Shown here one piece after another: positions 1 to 5,337 of a DNA stretch of 5,381 nucleotides. Both the position numbers and the translations under genes were made by a program. The DNA comes from an uncultured Polaromonas sp. (GTDB taxonomy: Bacteria; Pseudomonadota; Gammaproteobacteria; Burkholderiales; Burkholderiaceae), in the NCBI GenBank assembly GCA_946479075.1, contig CAMLDT010000223.1:1-5381 (forward strand), written 5' to 3'. Positions within the stretch are counted from its first letter, which is position 1; the number at the start of each line of letters is the position of its first letter. The notes under the pieces are model-generated. The model did not search any database, was not told the origin of the DNA, and worked only from the letters and a program-made list of their open reading frames with translations.

Positions 1-1015
1 TCCAGCGCTGCCAGTGCTCCAGCGCGACCCGGAAGGTGTTGACCTGCACCTGCACCGTGTCATCGATGTTCACCCCATAGCCGCCGGCCATGGCCAGCGC
101 CAGCGGGATGCGGCGCTGGAAGGCCCAGTCGAAGACCCGCCGGTCGCGCGCCTCCAGCCCGTCCCAGCTCAGCTTCAGGCGACCCAGGCGGTCGCCTTCG
201 TGCGGGTCGGCGCCCGCGAGATAAATCACCAGGCCGGGTGAAAACCGCCGCTCCAGCTCATCGAGCGCAAGCTCCAGCGCGTGCAGGTAGGCATCGTCGC
301 GGCAGCCATCGGGCAGTTCCACGTCCAGGTCGCTGGCCTCCTTGCGGAAGGGAAAGTTTTTCTGGCCATGCAGGGACAGCGTGAAGACCGTGGGGTCCCG
401 GCTGAAAATGCTGGCCGTGCCGTTGCCCTGGTGCACGTCCAGGTCGATGATCGCCACCTGCAGCGGTGCCCTTGCGCTGGCGACCGGCCGCCGCAGGGCC
501 GCCCCAGGGCGGCCAACGGCCCCCTCGGGGGGCAGCGAGGACACAGCGTGCCGAGCGTGAGGACGCGCATATTCCGCCTGCATCAGCCGCGCAGCGATGG
601 CCGCATCGTTGAAAACACAAAAGCCGCTGCCTTTGCCGGCCGATGCATGGTGCGTGCCGCCAGCCATATTGGCGGCAATCCCTTCCCGCGGATGAGCGCC
701 CAGCCCCAGGGCCACGCGTGCTGCCGCGACCGTGGCGCCAGCCGAGCGGCGTGAGCGCTCCACCATCGCCGCGCTCCAGGGAAAGCCGATCTCGCGCATG
801 GCGGCCGCTCCCAGGCTGCCTTCTGCCACAGCCTGGATATACGCGGGGTCGTGCGCCAGTGCCAATTCGCCATCGCTGACCGGGGGTGCCACGCCCGCTT
901 GCACCAGTGGCAGTTCCAGGGCCAGCCGGTCCCTCAGGCGCTGGTACTTGCTCATCGGAAAGCGGTGGCCATCCGGCAGGGGCAGGACGAAATGATCGGC
1001 GTAAAAGGCTTGCAA
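1..1015 (-). CDS. Histone deacetylase superfamily (class II-like) hydrolase, C-terminus cut by window edge
   Basis: Zinc-dependent deacetylase of the arginase/deacetylase fold, related to bacterial HDAC-like amidohydrolases and AcuC-type proteins. The true substrate (acetyl-lysine, acetylpolyamine or other) cannot be told from sequence. The frame is open for 338 codons with no stop before base 1, and probably only a few residues are missing. Visible motifs, numbered from the TTG at 1015: GGTHHA (119-124, catalytic His pair 122/123), GFCVFNDAA (131-139), DLDVHQGNGT (191-200, zinc ligands Asp193 and His195), GADPHEGD (268-275, third ligand Asp270) and GGYG (311-314, Tyr313). All catalytic residues are present. 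The N-terminus QAFYADHFVLPLP looks like the true family start, so I chose the TTG at 1015, although no good ribosome site precedes it. The first in-frame ATG (955) would remove 20 conserved-looking residues, and a TAG at 1054-1052 limits further extension. Residues about 150-182 look like an insertion (see repeat entry). Sure of family, unsure of start. Confidence 0.9.
   Translation of the reverse strand, partial: MQAFYADHFVLPLPDGHRFPMSKYQRLRDRLALELPLVQAGVAPPVSDGELALAHDPAYIQAVAEGSLGAAAMREIGFPWSAAMVERSRRSAGATVAAARVALGLGAHPREGIAANMAGGTHHASAGKGSGFCVFNDAAIAARLMQAEYARPHARHAVSSLPPEGAVGRPGAALRRPVASARAPLQVAIIDLDVHQGNGTASIFSRDPTVFTLSLHGQKNFPFRKEASDLDVELPDGCRDDAYLHALELALDELERRFSPGLVIYLAGADPHEGDRLGRLKLSWDGLEARDRRVFDWAFQRRIPLALAMAGGYGVNIDDTVQVQVNTFRVALEHWQRW
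470..568 (-). repeat. In-frame GC-rich double-hairpin insertion inside the deacetylase gene
   Basis: This stretch encodes about 33 residues (roughly 150-182, rich in Ala, Arg, Pro and Gly) between the FNDAA motif and the DLDVHQGNGT motif. From memory of this family, only about ten variable residues are usual there. The DNA holds two adjacent palindromes. One is GGCCGCCC-CA-GGGCGGCC at 497-514, with perfect 8-base arms. The other is GCCCCC-TCG-GGGGGC at 519-533, with perfect 6-base arms. A similar pair of GC-rich hairpins is, as I recall, dispersed between genes in Comamonadaceae genomes, which suggests a mobile palindromic repeat that landed in the gene without breaking the frame. The palindromes are directly visible. 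The origin and the exact borders are inferred. Confidence 0.55.
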
Positions 1016-1098
1016 GAGGTGTGCAGCGGCGCGGAGGTCTCGCCGCAAAGACTAAAAACCCCAAGGGTAACTCCTAGGACGGGAGGCCGCAGGCTGGC

Positions 1099-1127
1099 TT
1101 GAATTGGTTATTTCAAATAACTATAGT
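1099..1127 (+). promoter_or_regulatory. Sigma-70 promoter for the solute-binding protein gene
   Basis: A -35 element TTGAAT (1099-1104) and a -10 element TATAGT (1122-1127) are separated by exactly 17 bases, matching the consensus at 4/6 and 5/6 positions. Transcription would start near 1134, leaving a leader of about 75 bases before the ATG at 1211. The region is clearly AT-rich against a GC-rich background. It is the only strong promoter I can see between the two divergent genes. For the deacetylase strand a TTGACT lies at 1130-1125, but no convincing -10 follows it. Confidence 0.65.
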
Positions 1128-1135
1128 CAATAACC
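1106..1135. promoter_or_regulatory. Palindromic operator candidate in promoter spacer
   Basis: GTTATTT-C-AAATAAC at 1107-1121 is a perfect palindrome with 7-base arms. It fills almost the whole spacer between the -35 and -10 elements. A further half-site AATAACC (1129-1135) lies at the expected transcription start and is the inverse of GGTTATT at 1106-1112. Two or three half-sites overlapping the polymerase footprint suggest repression by a dimeric regulator. No regulator gene is in the window and I cannot name the family. Confidence 0.5.
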
Positions 1136-1210
1136 ATAAAGCATGCATTTACAAAAGTTACAACATCAAACAACCGCAAGCTTCACACACAGACGCCAGG
1201 AAACCCTTTC

Positions 1211-2341
1211 ATGAAACATTCCCTTTTTCTCATCGGCCTGCTCGCCGCCTCACTGCAAGGCTTCGCCAGCGACAAGGGCGTGACGCCCACGGAAATCCGG
1301 CTGGGCGCCTCCGCCGTGCTCAGTGGTCCGCTGGGCGCCCAGACCCGCGATTACGGCGCCGGCTCCCGCCTGTACTTTGATGCCGTCAACGCCGAGGGCG
1401 GCGTGCACGGCCGCAAGATCAGCTATGTCACGCTGGACGACGGCTTCGACGTCAAGCGTGCCGTGGACAACACCCGCAAGCTGATCGACGACGAATCGGT
1501 CTTCATGATTTTCAACAGCACAGGCACGGCCCAGACCGGCGCCATCCTGCCCTTGCTGGCTGAGAGCCGGACCATTGCCTTTGGCCCCGTGACCGGCGCC
1601 TCCGGCTTTCGCAACAAGGTCAACCCCTATCTGTTCCACGTCCGCGCCAGTTATGCCAACGAGGCGCGGCGCATCATCTCCCAGCTCAAACAAACCGGCA
1701 TCACCCGCATCGCCGTTTTTTTTCAGGACGACGGTCTGGGCAAAACGCTGCTGGCCGAACTGCGCCAGGCCGCCGAGCAGGAAAAAATAAGCTTTGTGGC
1801 CGAAATCAGGGTCGGCGCGGAGCAACCCGACTTCAAGGCCGCCGCCACCCAGACCGAAAAGGCGCAGCCGCAAGCCGTGATTGTCGGCACGGCAGGCACC
1901 ACCTTCACCAACTACGTGAAGGCGGTTCAACACACCGCGATCAAGCCCGGCTTCTACGGTTTTTCCGTGGCCAGCCTCGACGTGATCAACCGCGAACTCA
2001 AGGAACAGGCGCGCGGCATCATCCTCACACAAATCATGCCGTCCCTGCGCAACACGACGATCCCCGTGGTGGCCGAATACCTCAAGCTGCTGCGCGAAAA
2101 GTCGCCGGGCGCAACGCCTTCGGCCTCCCAGTTTGAAGGCTTTGTGCATGCCAGGCTGCTGGTGGAAGGCCTGCGCCGAACCGGCCGCCAGCTCAGCACG
2201 GAAGCCTTCATCAAGGCCATGGAAAGCGCCGGCGAAATCAGCTTCGGCCGCTTTGTGGCGAAGTATTCGCCGCAGTCGCACAACGGCTCGTCCTATGTCG
2301 AGATGGCCATTGTGGACAACGAAGGCCAGCTTCGTTACTGA
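1211..2341 (+). CDS. Periplasmic ABC transporter substrate-binding protein, branched-chain amino acid (LivK / Peripla_BP_6) type
   Basis: A 376-residue secreted binding protein, expected to capture a small solute (branched-chain or other amino acid, amide or organic acid) in the periplasm and deliver it to an inner-membrane ABC transporter. Residues 1-19 form a classic signal peptide: KH, then a hydrophobic core LFLIGLLAASL, with likely cleavage after GFA (17-19). The mature N-terminus has the family pattern IRLGASAVLSGPLG (29-42), then VNAEGGVHGRKI (59-70) and a DDGFD segment (77-80 and around), followed by the two-lobe alternating fold to the C-terminus. There is no lipobox and no cysteine in the whole protein, so it is soluble and lacks the disulfide often found in LivK. 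The ATG has a good ribosome site (AGGAAA, 1198-1203) about 7 bases upstream. No permease or ATPase gene lies beside it, so its partner must be encoded elsewhere. The ligand cannot be assigned. Confidence 0.9.
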   Translation: MKHSLFLIGLLAASLQGFASDKGVTPTEIRLGASAVLSGPLGAQTRDYGAGSRLYFDAVNAEGGVHGRKISYVTLDDGFDVKRAVDNTRKLIDDESVFMIFNSTGTAQTGAILPLLAESRTIAFGPVTGASGFRNKVNPYLFHVRASYANEARRIISQLKQTGITRIAVFFQDDGLGKTLLAELRQAAEQEKISFVAEIRVGAEQPDFKAAATQTEKAQPQAVIVGTAGTTFTNYVKAVQHTAIKPGFYGFSVASLDVINRELKEQARGIILTQIMPSLRNTTIPVVAEYLKLLREKSPGATPSASQFEGFVHARLLVEGLRRTGRQLSTEAFIKAMESAGEISFGRFVAKYSPQSHNGSSYVEMAIVDNEGQLRY

Positions 2342-2403
2342 GCGCCGGCGGCCCCTGCTGCCTCTCACAGACACGGCCTCCCCCAGGGTCTGGACGGCCA
2401 AAC

Positions 2404-2419
2404 TAGGGCCTGAGCCCTA
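2404..2419. other. Short inverted repeat downstream of the solute-binding protein gene
   Basis: TAGGGC-CTGA-GCCCTA forms a 6-base-pair stem with a 4-base loop, 63 bases after the stop codon. It is followed by AAAATG rather than a T-run, so it is not a standard intrinsic terminator. It could be an RNA 3'-end structure or part of the phasin control region that begins four bases later. Confidence 0.3.
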
Positions 2420-2422
2420 AAA

Positions 2423-2495
2423 TGCTGCACCGCAACAAAAATTGCTTGCAATCGTTCGGGTAATCCCTATACTTGAGTTATGTTGCAGTGCAGCA
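2423..2495. promoter_or_regulatory. Paired inverted TGC-rich sites, candidate PhaR operator
   Basis: TGCTGCACCGCAACA (2423-2437) and TGTTGCAGTGCAGCA (2481-2495) are reverse complements at 14 of 15 positions. The first lies just upstream of the -35 and the second begins at the expected transcription start. In polyhydroxyalkanoate producers, the repressor PhaR binds TGC/GCA-rich sites in phasin promoters and lets go when it binds the nascent polymer. The position and base content here fit that model. The sites are directly visible. Assignment to PhaR is inferred from the gene they flank. Confidence 0.6.
2446..2473 (+). promoter_or_regulatory. Sigma-70 promoter for the phasin gene
   Basis: A -35 element TTGCAA (2446-2451) and a -10 element TATACT (2468-2473) are 16 bases apart. 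Transcription would begin near 2480, giving a leader of about 95 bases. The -35 overlaps a small perfect palindrome ATTGC-TT-GCAAT (2441-2452). The -10 is a good match (5/6) and the -35 is moderate (4/6). The promoter sits symmetrically between two inverted TGC-rich sites. Confidence 0.6.
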
Positions 2496-2575
2496 ATCGA
2501 CAAAAAGCAAGCCAGCAGATTGTCCAGCAGCGCAACTAGTTGAAATCATTCACCACCTATATTGGAGATTTAAAT

Positions 2576-3118
2576 ATGTTGACCGCTGAACAAATCATGG
2601 CCTCCCACAAAGCCAACGTCGAAACCCTGTTTGGCCTGACCAGCAAGGCTTTCGAAGGCGTCGAAAAACTCGTCGAACTCAATGTCCAGGCGTCGAAAGC
2701 CGCACTGGCCGAGTCCGCCAACCACACCCAGTCGCTGATGGGCGTCAAGGACGCACAGGAGCTGCTGGCCCTGCAAGCCGGCCTGTTCCAGCCGCTGGCT
2801 GAAAAGACCGCTGCTTACAGCCGCCATCTGTATGACATCGCCACCGCCACCGGTGCCGAAGTCGGCAAGTCCCTCGAAGGCCAGGCTGCCGAAGCCCAGG
2901 CCAAGTTCATGGGCCTGGTGGACAGCGCCGCCAAAAATGCACCCGCCGGTTCCGAAACCGCCGTCGCCGTGATGAAAAGCGCCGTGGCTGCTGCCAACAA
3001 CGCCGTCGAATCCATGCAAAAAGCCGTCAAACAAGCCACCGACATGGCTGAAGCCAACTTCACGGCCGCGACCAACACTGCGGTGAACGCTTCCAAAACG
3101 GCTGCCAAAAAGCGCTGA
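2576..3118 (+). CDS. phaP: Phasin (polyhydroxyalkanoate granule-associated protein)
   Basis: A 180-residue phasin of the Phasin_2 family typical of Burkholderiales. It coats polyhydroxyalkanoate granules in the cytoplasm and controls their size and number. The sequence opens [21 protein letters not shown] and continues with long amphipathic helices rich in Ala, Glu, Lys and Val, including a conserved-looking [11 protein letters not shown] segment (26-36). An Ala/Lys-rich tail ends in AAKKR. There is no signal peptide, membrane segment or cysteine, and the length is usual for the family. I chose the ATG at 2576 because GGAGA (2564-2568) lies seven bases upstream. An in-frame TTG at 2540 would add 12 unrelated residues and has no such site. 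The gene is monocistronic: its own promoter and paired operator precede it and a strong terminator follows. Confident call. The phaP symbol does not say which paralogue this is. Confidence 0.93.
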   Translation: MLTAEQIMASHKANVETLFGLTSKAFEGVEKLVELNVQASKAALAESANHTQSLMGVKDAQELLALQAGLFQPLAEKTAAYSRHLYDIATATGAEVGKSLEGQAAEAQAKFMGLVDSAAKNAPAGSETAVAVMKSAVAAANNAVESMQKAVKQATDMAEANFTAATNTAVNASKTAAKKR

Positions 3119-3232
3119 TTTTTCCGGGGCTTGAATTCGCCGGCGGCAACGCCAGTTGATTCCCATCGGGGCAAGCCCCCCGCGAGTTGTCTCCTCGGGT
3201 CCTTCCAGAAATCCAGTTTCACGGACCCCTTC
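3119..3232 (+). other. Structured 3' untranslated region of the phasin transcript
   Basis: The 114 bases between the phasin stop and its terminator hold no convincing ORF but several inverted repeats. GGGGCTTG (3126-3133) pairs with CAAGCCCC (3172-3179), and GGGTCC (3197-3202) pairs with GGACCC (3223-3228). The RNA could fold into two hairpins ahead of the terminator. No known RNA family is recognised. Confidence 0.3.
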
Positions 3233-3263
3233 AAAGCCTGATCGCAAGATCAGGCTTTTTTTT
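3233..3263 (+). terminator. Strong rho-independent terminator of the phasin gene
   Basis: AAAGCCTGATC (3233-3243) and GATCAGGCTTT (3248-3258) form a perfect 11-base-pair stem closed by a GCAA (GNRA-type) tetraloop. A run of eight T residues covers 3256-3263. Read on the minus strand, the stem is followed by only three T residues, so it should work mainly for the phasin transcript and less well for the convergent patatin transcript. Confidence 0.92.
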
Positions 3264-3268
3264 GATCT

Positions 3269-3316
3269 TTTCAGGCTCCAGCCCTTGTCCCGCGGGCGTG
3301 AGCAGCTATCAAAAAA
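3269..3316 (-). repeat. Comamonadaceae-type gene-end repeat, copy A
   Basis: Read on the minus strand this begins TTTTTTGATAGCTGCT and continues through CGCCCGC, GGGC and a closing AAAA. It starts seven bases after the patatin stop codon. It matches copy B (5247-5297) exactly over the first 15 bases and at about two thirds of the next 33. I recall GATAGCTGCTT-type repeats as very common between genes in Polaromonas, Rhodoferax and Acidovorax relatives. Its function is unknown; partial pairing (TAGC...GGCT) suggests an RNA hairpin. Confidence 0.65.
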
Positions 3317-3322
3317 GGAGTG

Positions 3323-4270
3323 TCAGCGGTTTTGCATGAGCTTGAGCCTGGCCCGCAGCGCCGGCAACGCCGCCTGCATGGCCGCGCGCCCGGCATCGAT
3401 GGCGCGCTGGCGCGCCGAAAAGTCCGCGCTGCGCAAGCCGGCCTGCGAAGGTTGCACCAGCACATCGGCGTCCTTCAGTTCGTACTGGTTGATGCTTTTG
3501 CCCATGATGGCAAAGGTCTGCAGCAGGATCTGCAGCGTGCCCTCGGCCGGGTTGGCTTCCGGTGGTGCGGAAATGTTCACGGCGATCACGAGTTCAGCGC
3601 CCATCTGCCGCGCAAACCGCACCGGCACCGGCGAGACCAGCCCACCATCCACATATTCGCGCCCGTTGATCTTCACCGGCACAAACACCGCAGGCACCGC
3701 GCTGGAGGCGCGCACCGCCGTGCCGGTGTCGCCGCGCTGGAACAACACGGCCTCCCCGCTCTGCAGGTCGGTGGCCACAATACCGAGCGGAATGGCCATG
3801 TCTTCCATCAAGCGCCCCGCCACCAGGCTGTTCACGTAACGCGCCAGCGCTTCGCCCCGAAACATGCCGCGGCCAAAAATCGGCAGCATCCAGTCGGTGA
3901 TGGCAACCTCTTCCATATTGAGTGCGGTCTGCTGCAACTGGGCGCTGGTCTTGCCGCTCGCATACAGCGCGGCCACCAGGCTGCCGGCCGAGGTGCCGAC
4001 CACCAGCGAAGGTTTGAAGCCGGCTTCCTCCAGCGCGGCAATGACGCCCACGTGGGCAAAACCGCGCGCCGCACCCCCGCCCAGCGCCAGCCCGATCTTC
4101 ACGGGGCGACCCGGCGCTGCAACCGCCGGCTCGACGGCCGGCGGCGCCACGGGTGTGGCGCAGGCCGCCAGCAGCAGCGCGCCTGCAAGGACGAGCCAGC
4201 GGCCGGCGGCAAGCCGCCCAGGGCGCTGGTTGATGAAGTCGGGTTCTGTGGAGGGTTGGCTGGCTGGCAT
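3323..4270 (-). CDS. Patatin-like phospholipase family lipoprotein
   Basis: A 315-residue acyl-ester hydrolase with a patatin fold (RssA/NTE-like group), expected to cleave fatty acyl chains from phospholipids or other esters with a Ser-Asp dyad. The N-terminus has a positively charged lead, a hydrophobic stretch (25-36) and a lipobox LAAC with Cys37, so it should be lipidated and membrane-anchored after the periplasmic signal is cut. A Pro/Ala-rich linker (38-56) follows. Patatin motifs are complete: oxyanion-hole loop GGGAARGFAHVG (64-75), nucleophile elbow GTSAG (92-96, Ser94) and the DGG motif (208-210, Asp208). There is no C-terminal beta-barrel, so it is not a PlpD-type autotransporter. 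The ATG at 4270 is the only plausible start for the signal peptide, although its ribosome site (CGGA) is weak. It is convergent with the phasin and divergent from the dehydrogenase. Physiological substrate unknown. Confidence 0.9.
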   Translation of the reverse strand: MPASQPSTEPDFINQRPGRLAAGRWLVLAGALLLAACATPVAPPAVEPAVAAPGRPVKIGLALGGGAARGFAHVGVIAALEEAGFKPSLVVGTSAGSLVAALYASGKTSAQLQQTALNMEEVAITDWMLPIFGRGMFRGEALARYVNSLVAGRLMEDMAIPLGIVATDLQSGEAVLFQRGDTGTAVRASSAVPAVFVPVKINGREYVDGGLVSPVPVRFARQMGAELVIAVNISAPPEANPAEGTLQILLQTFAIMGKSINQYELKDADVLVQPSQAGLRSADFSARQRAIDAGRAAMQAALPALRARLKLMQNR

Positions 4271-4327
4271 GCAGGTTCCGTGGCAGGGGGCGGGTGGAGG
4301 TGCGCCCGGGGAGCCCGCATTTTGCCT

Positions 4328-4360
4328 GCCGCCCCGGGGCGCCGGGCCAGCGGCTTTTTT
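4328..4360 (+). terminator. Terminator-like hairpin with T-run, orientation unexplained
   Basis: GCCGC (4328-4332) pairs with GCGGC (4350-4354), and inside them CCCGG (4333-4337) pairs with CCGGG (4342-4346), leaving a three-base bulge. Six T residues follow (4355-4360). It resembles a plus-strand intrinsic terminator, but no plus-strand gene lies just upstream. It may stop antisense transcription across the patatin gene, or may be chance in GC-rich DNA. Confidence 0.3.
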
Positions 4361-4366
4361 GTGCCC

Positions 4367-4401
4367 GATAATCCGGGTTGACGTTGACGTTCACGTCAAC
4401 C
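4367..4401 (+). promoter_or_regulatory. Operator-like palindrome with extra half-site, control region of the dehydrogenase gene
   Basis: GTTGACGT (4383-4390) and ACGTCAAC (4393-4400) are perfect 8-base inverted arms two bases apart. A third half-site GTTGACGT (4377-4384) overlaps by two bases in direct orientation, and a wider reading gives 9-base arms GGTTGACGT and ACGTCAACC (4376-4384 and 4393-4401). A possible -10 GATAAT (4367-4372) lies just upstream, placing the palindrome at the transcription start, but no good -35 is visible. The ACGT core resembles sites I recall for LiuR (MerR family) or TetR-type regulators of branched-chain amino acid and fatty acid breakdown in proteobacteria. That identification is an inference. 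Confidence 0.55.
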
Positions 4402-4458
4402 AGAGTTCGTCTTCCTCTCCACCCCTCTCCTCCCCCATTTCAAAGCAAAGGACATCTC

Positions 4459-5217
4459 ATGGACATCGCAGGCAAAGTATTCATCGTCACCGGCGGCGCA
4501 TCGGGTCTGGGCGAAGGCACGGCGCGCATGCTGGCGGCCCAGGGCGGCAAGGTCGTGATCGCCGACATGCAGGTTGACAAGGGCGAGGCGATTGCCAAAG
4601 AAATCGGCGGCGCCTTCGTGAAGTGCGACGTGAGCCAGGAAGCCGATGGCCAGGCAGTCGTCGCCAAAGCGGTCTCGATGGGCAAACTCATGGGCCTGGT
4701 CAACTGCGCCGGCATCGCCCCCGCAGAAAAAACCGTGGGCAAAAACGGCGCGCACAACTTCGCGGTGTTCAGCAAGACCATCACCGTCAACCTGATCGGC
4801 AGCTTCAACATGATCCGCCTGGCCGCCGAAGCCATGTGCAAAAACGAGCCCGAAGCCACCGGCGAGCGCGGCGTGATGATTTCCACCGCTTCGGTCGCGG
4901 CCTACGACGGCCAGATCGGCCAGGCCGCCTACAGCGCGTCCAAGGGCGGCGTGGTCGGCATGACGCTGCCGATTGCCCGCGACCTGGCGCGCAACGGCAT
5001 CCGCAACATGACGATTGCGCCCGGCATTTTCGGCACACCCATGATGTTCGGCATGCCCAAAGAAGTGCAGGATTCGCTGGCCGCCTCCGTGCCCTTCCCC
5101 AGCCGCCTGGGCACGCCGCAGGATTACGCCAAGCTGGCGCAGCACATTTTTGAAAACGACATGCTCAACGGCGAGGTGATCCGCCTGGACGGCGCGATCC
5201 GCCTGGCGCCGCGCTGA
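4459..5217 (+). CDS. Short-chain dehydrogenase, 3-hydroxyacyl-CoA / 3-hydroxy-2-methylbutyryl-CoA dehydrogenase (HSD10-like)
   Basis: A 252-residue cytoplasmic NAD-dependent enzyme that oxidises 3-hydroxyacyl-CoA to 3-ketoacyl-CoA, most likely in short-chain or branched-chain acyl-CoA breakdown (isoleucine route). The Rossmann dinucleotide motif is TGGASGLG (11-18). Asp36 at the end of the second strand favours NAD over NADP, and NCAG (82-85) follows. The catalytic tetrad is Asn111, Ser145, Tyr158 and Lys162 (YSASK). The segment [22 protein letters not shown], the PGIFGTPM loop (188-195) and the C-terminal [16 protein letters not shown] are, from memory, hallmarks of the HSD10 / type II 3-hydroxyacyl-CoA dehydrogenase subgroup rather than FabG or PhaB. 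The ATG at 4459 has a good site (AAGGA, 4448-4452) six bases away. A TTG at 4378 would extend the protein through the operator and is rejected. It stands alone, without thiolase or acyl-CoA dehydrogenase beside it. Confidence 0.92.
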   Translation: MDIAGKVFIVTGGASGLGEGTARMLAAQGGKVVIADMQVDKGEAIAKEIGGAFVKCDVSQEADGQAVVAKAVSMGKLMGLVNCAGIAPAEKTVGKNGAHNFAVFSKTITVNLIGSFNMIRLAAEAMCKNEPEATGERGVMISTASVAAYDGQIGQAAYSASKGGVVGMTLPIARDLARNGIRNMTIAPGIFGTPMMFGMPKEVQDSLAASVPFPSRLGTPQDYAKLAQHIFENDMLNGEVIRLDGAIRLAPR

Positions 5218-5246
5218 AAGCGCTGCTGGCGGCGCCGGCATCGCTC

Positions 5247-5297
5247 TCTTTTTGATAGCTGCTTGCGCCCGCCCGACGGGGGCTACAGGCATAAAAC
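5247..5297 (+). repeat. Comamonadaceae-type gene-end repeat, copy B
   Basis: It begins CTTTTTGATAGCTGCTT about 30 bases after the dehydrogenase stop and continues through GCGCCCGC, GGGGGCTA and AAAA. It is in the same sense as the gene it follows, as copy A is for the patatin gene. TAGC (5255-5258) and GCTA (5282-5285), plus GCCC/GGGC inside, allow a hairpin in the transcript. There is no T-run after it, so it is not a standard terminator. Confidence 0.65.
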
Positions 5298-5337
5298 GCT
5301 TGTAAGAACCAGTGGTCACACGCCGACCGGAGATGGC

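Noticed and set aside
258..1064. Minus-strand open frame of 268 codons in another frame of the deacetylase gene
   Set aside because: It is Arg/Pro/Gly-rich without domains; the correct frame carries all the deacetylase motifs without a break.
1250..2401. Minus-strand open frame of 383 codons opposite the solute-binding protein gene
   Set aside because: It is an antisense shadow caused by GC-rich third positions; its His/Gly/Ala-rich translation has no family motif, whereas the plus strand gives a clear signal peptide and LivK pattern.
2540..2575. Upstream TTG start extending the phasin by 12 residues
   Set aside because: No ribosome site precedes it, it falls in the leader, and the ATG at 2576 has a well-placed GGAGA and the typical phasin N-terminus.
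2570..3247. Minus-strand open frame of 225 codons opposite the phasin gene
   Set aside because: Gly/Phe-rich antisense translation running through the phasin terminator; not plausible as a gene.
3320..4381. Plus-strand open frame of 353 codons opposite the patatin gene
   Set aside because: The translation is Arg/His-rich and low in motifs, while the minus strand carries a lipobox and complete patatin catalytic motifs.
4378..4458. Upstream TTG start extending the dehydrogenase by 27 residues
   Set aside because: The extension would run through the operator palindrome, is not dehydrogenase-like, and the ATG at 4459 has a good ribosome site.
4396..5319. Minus-strand open frame of 307 codons opposite the dehydrogenase gene
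   Set aside because: Shadow of a well-supported dehydrogenase with an intact catalytic tetrad; no recognisable protein features.
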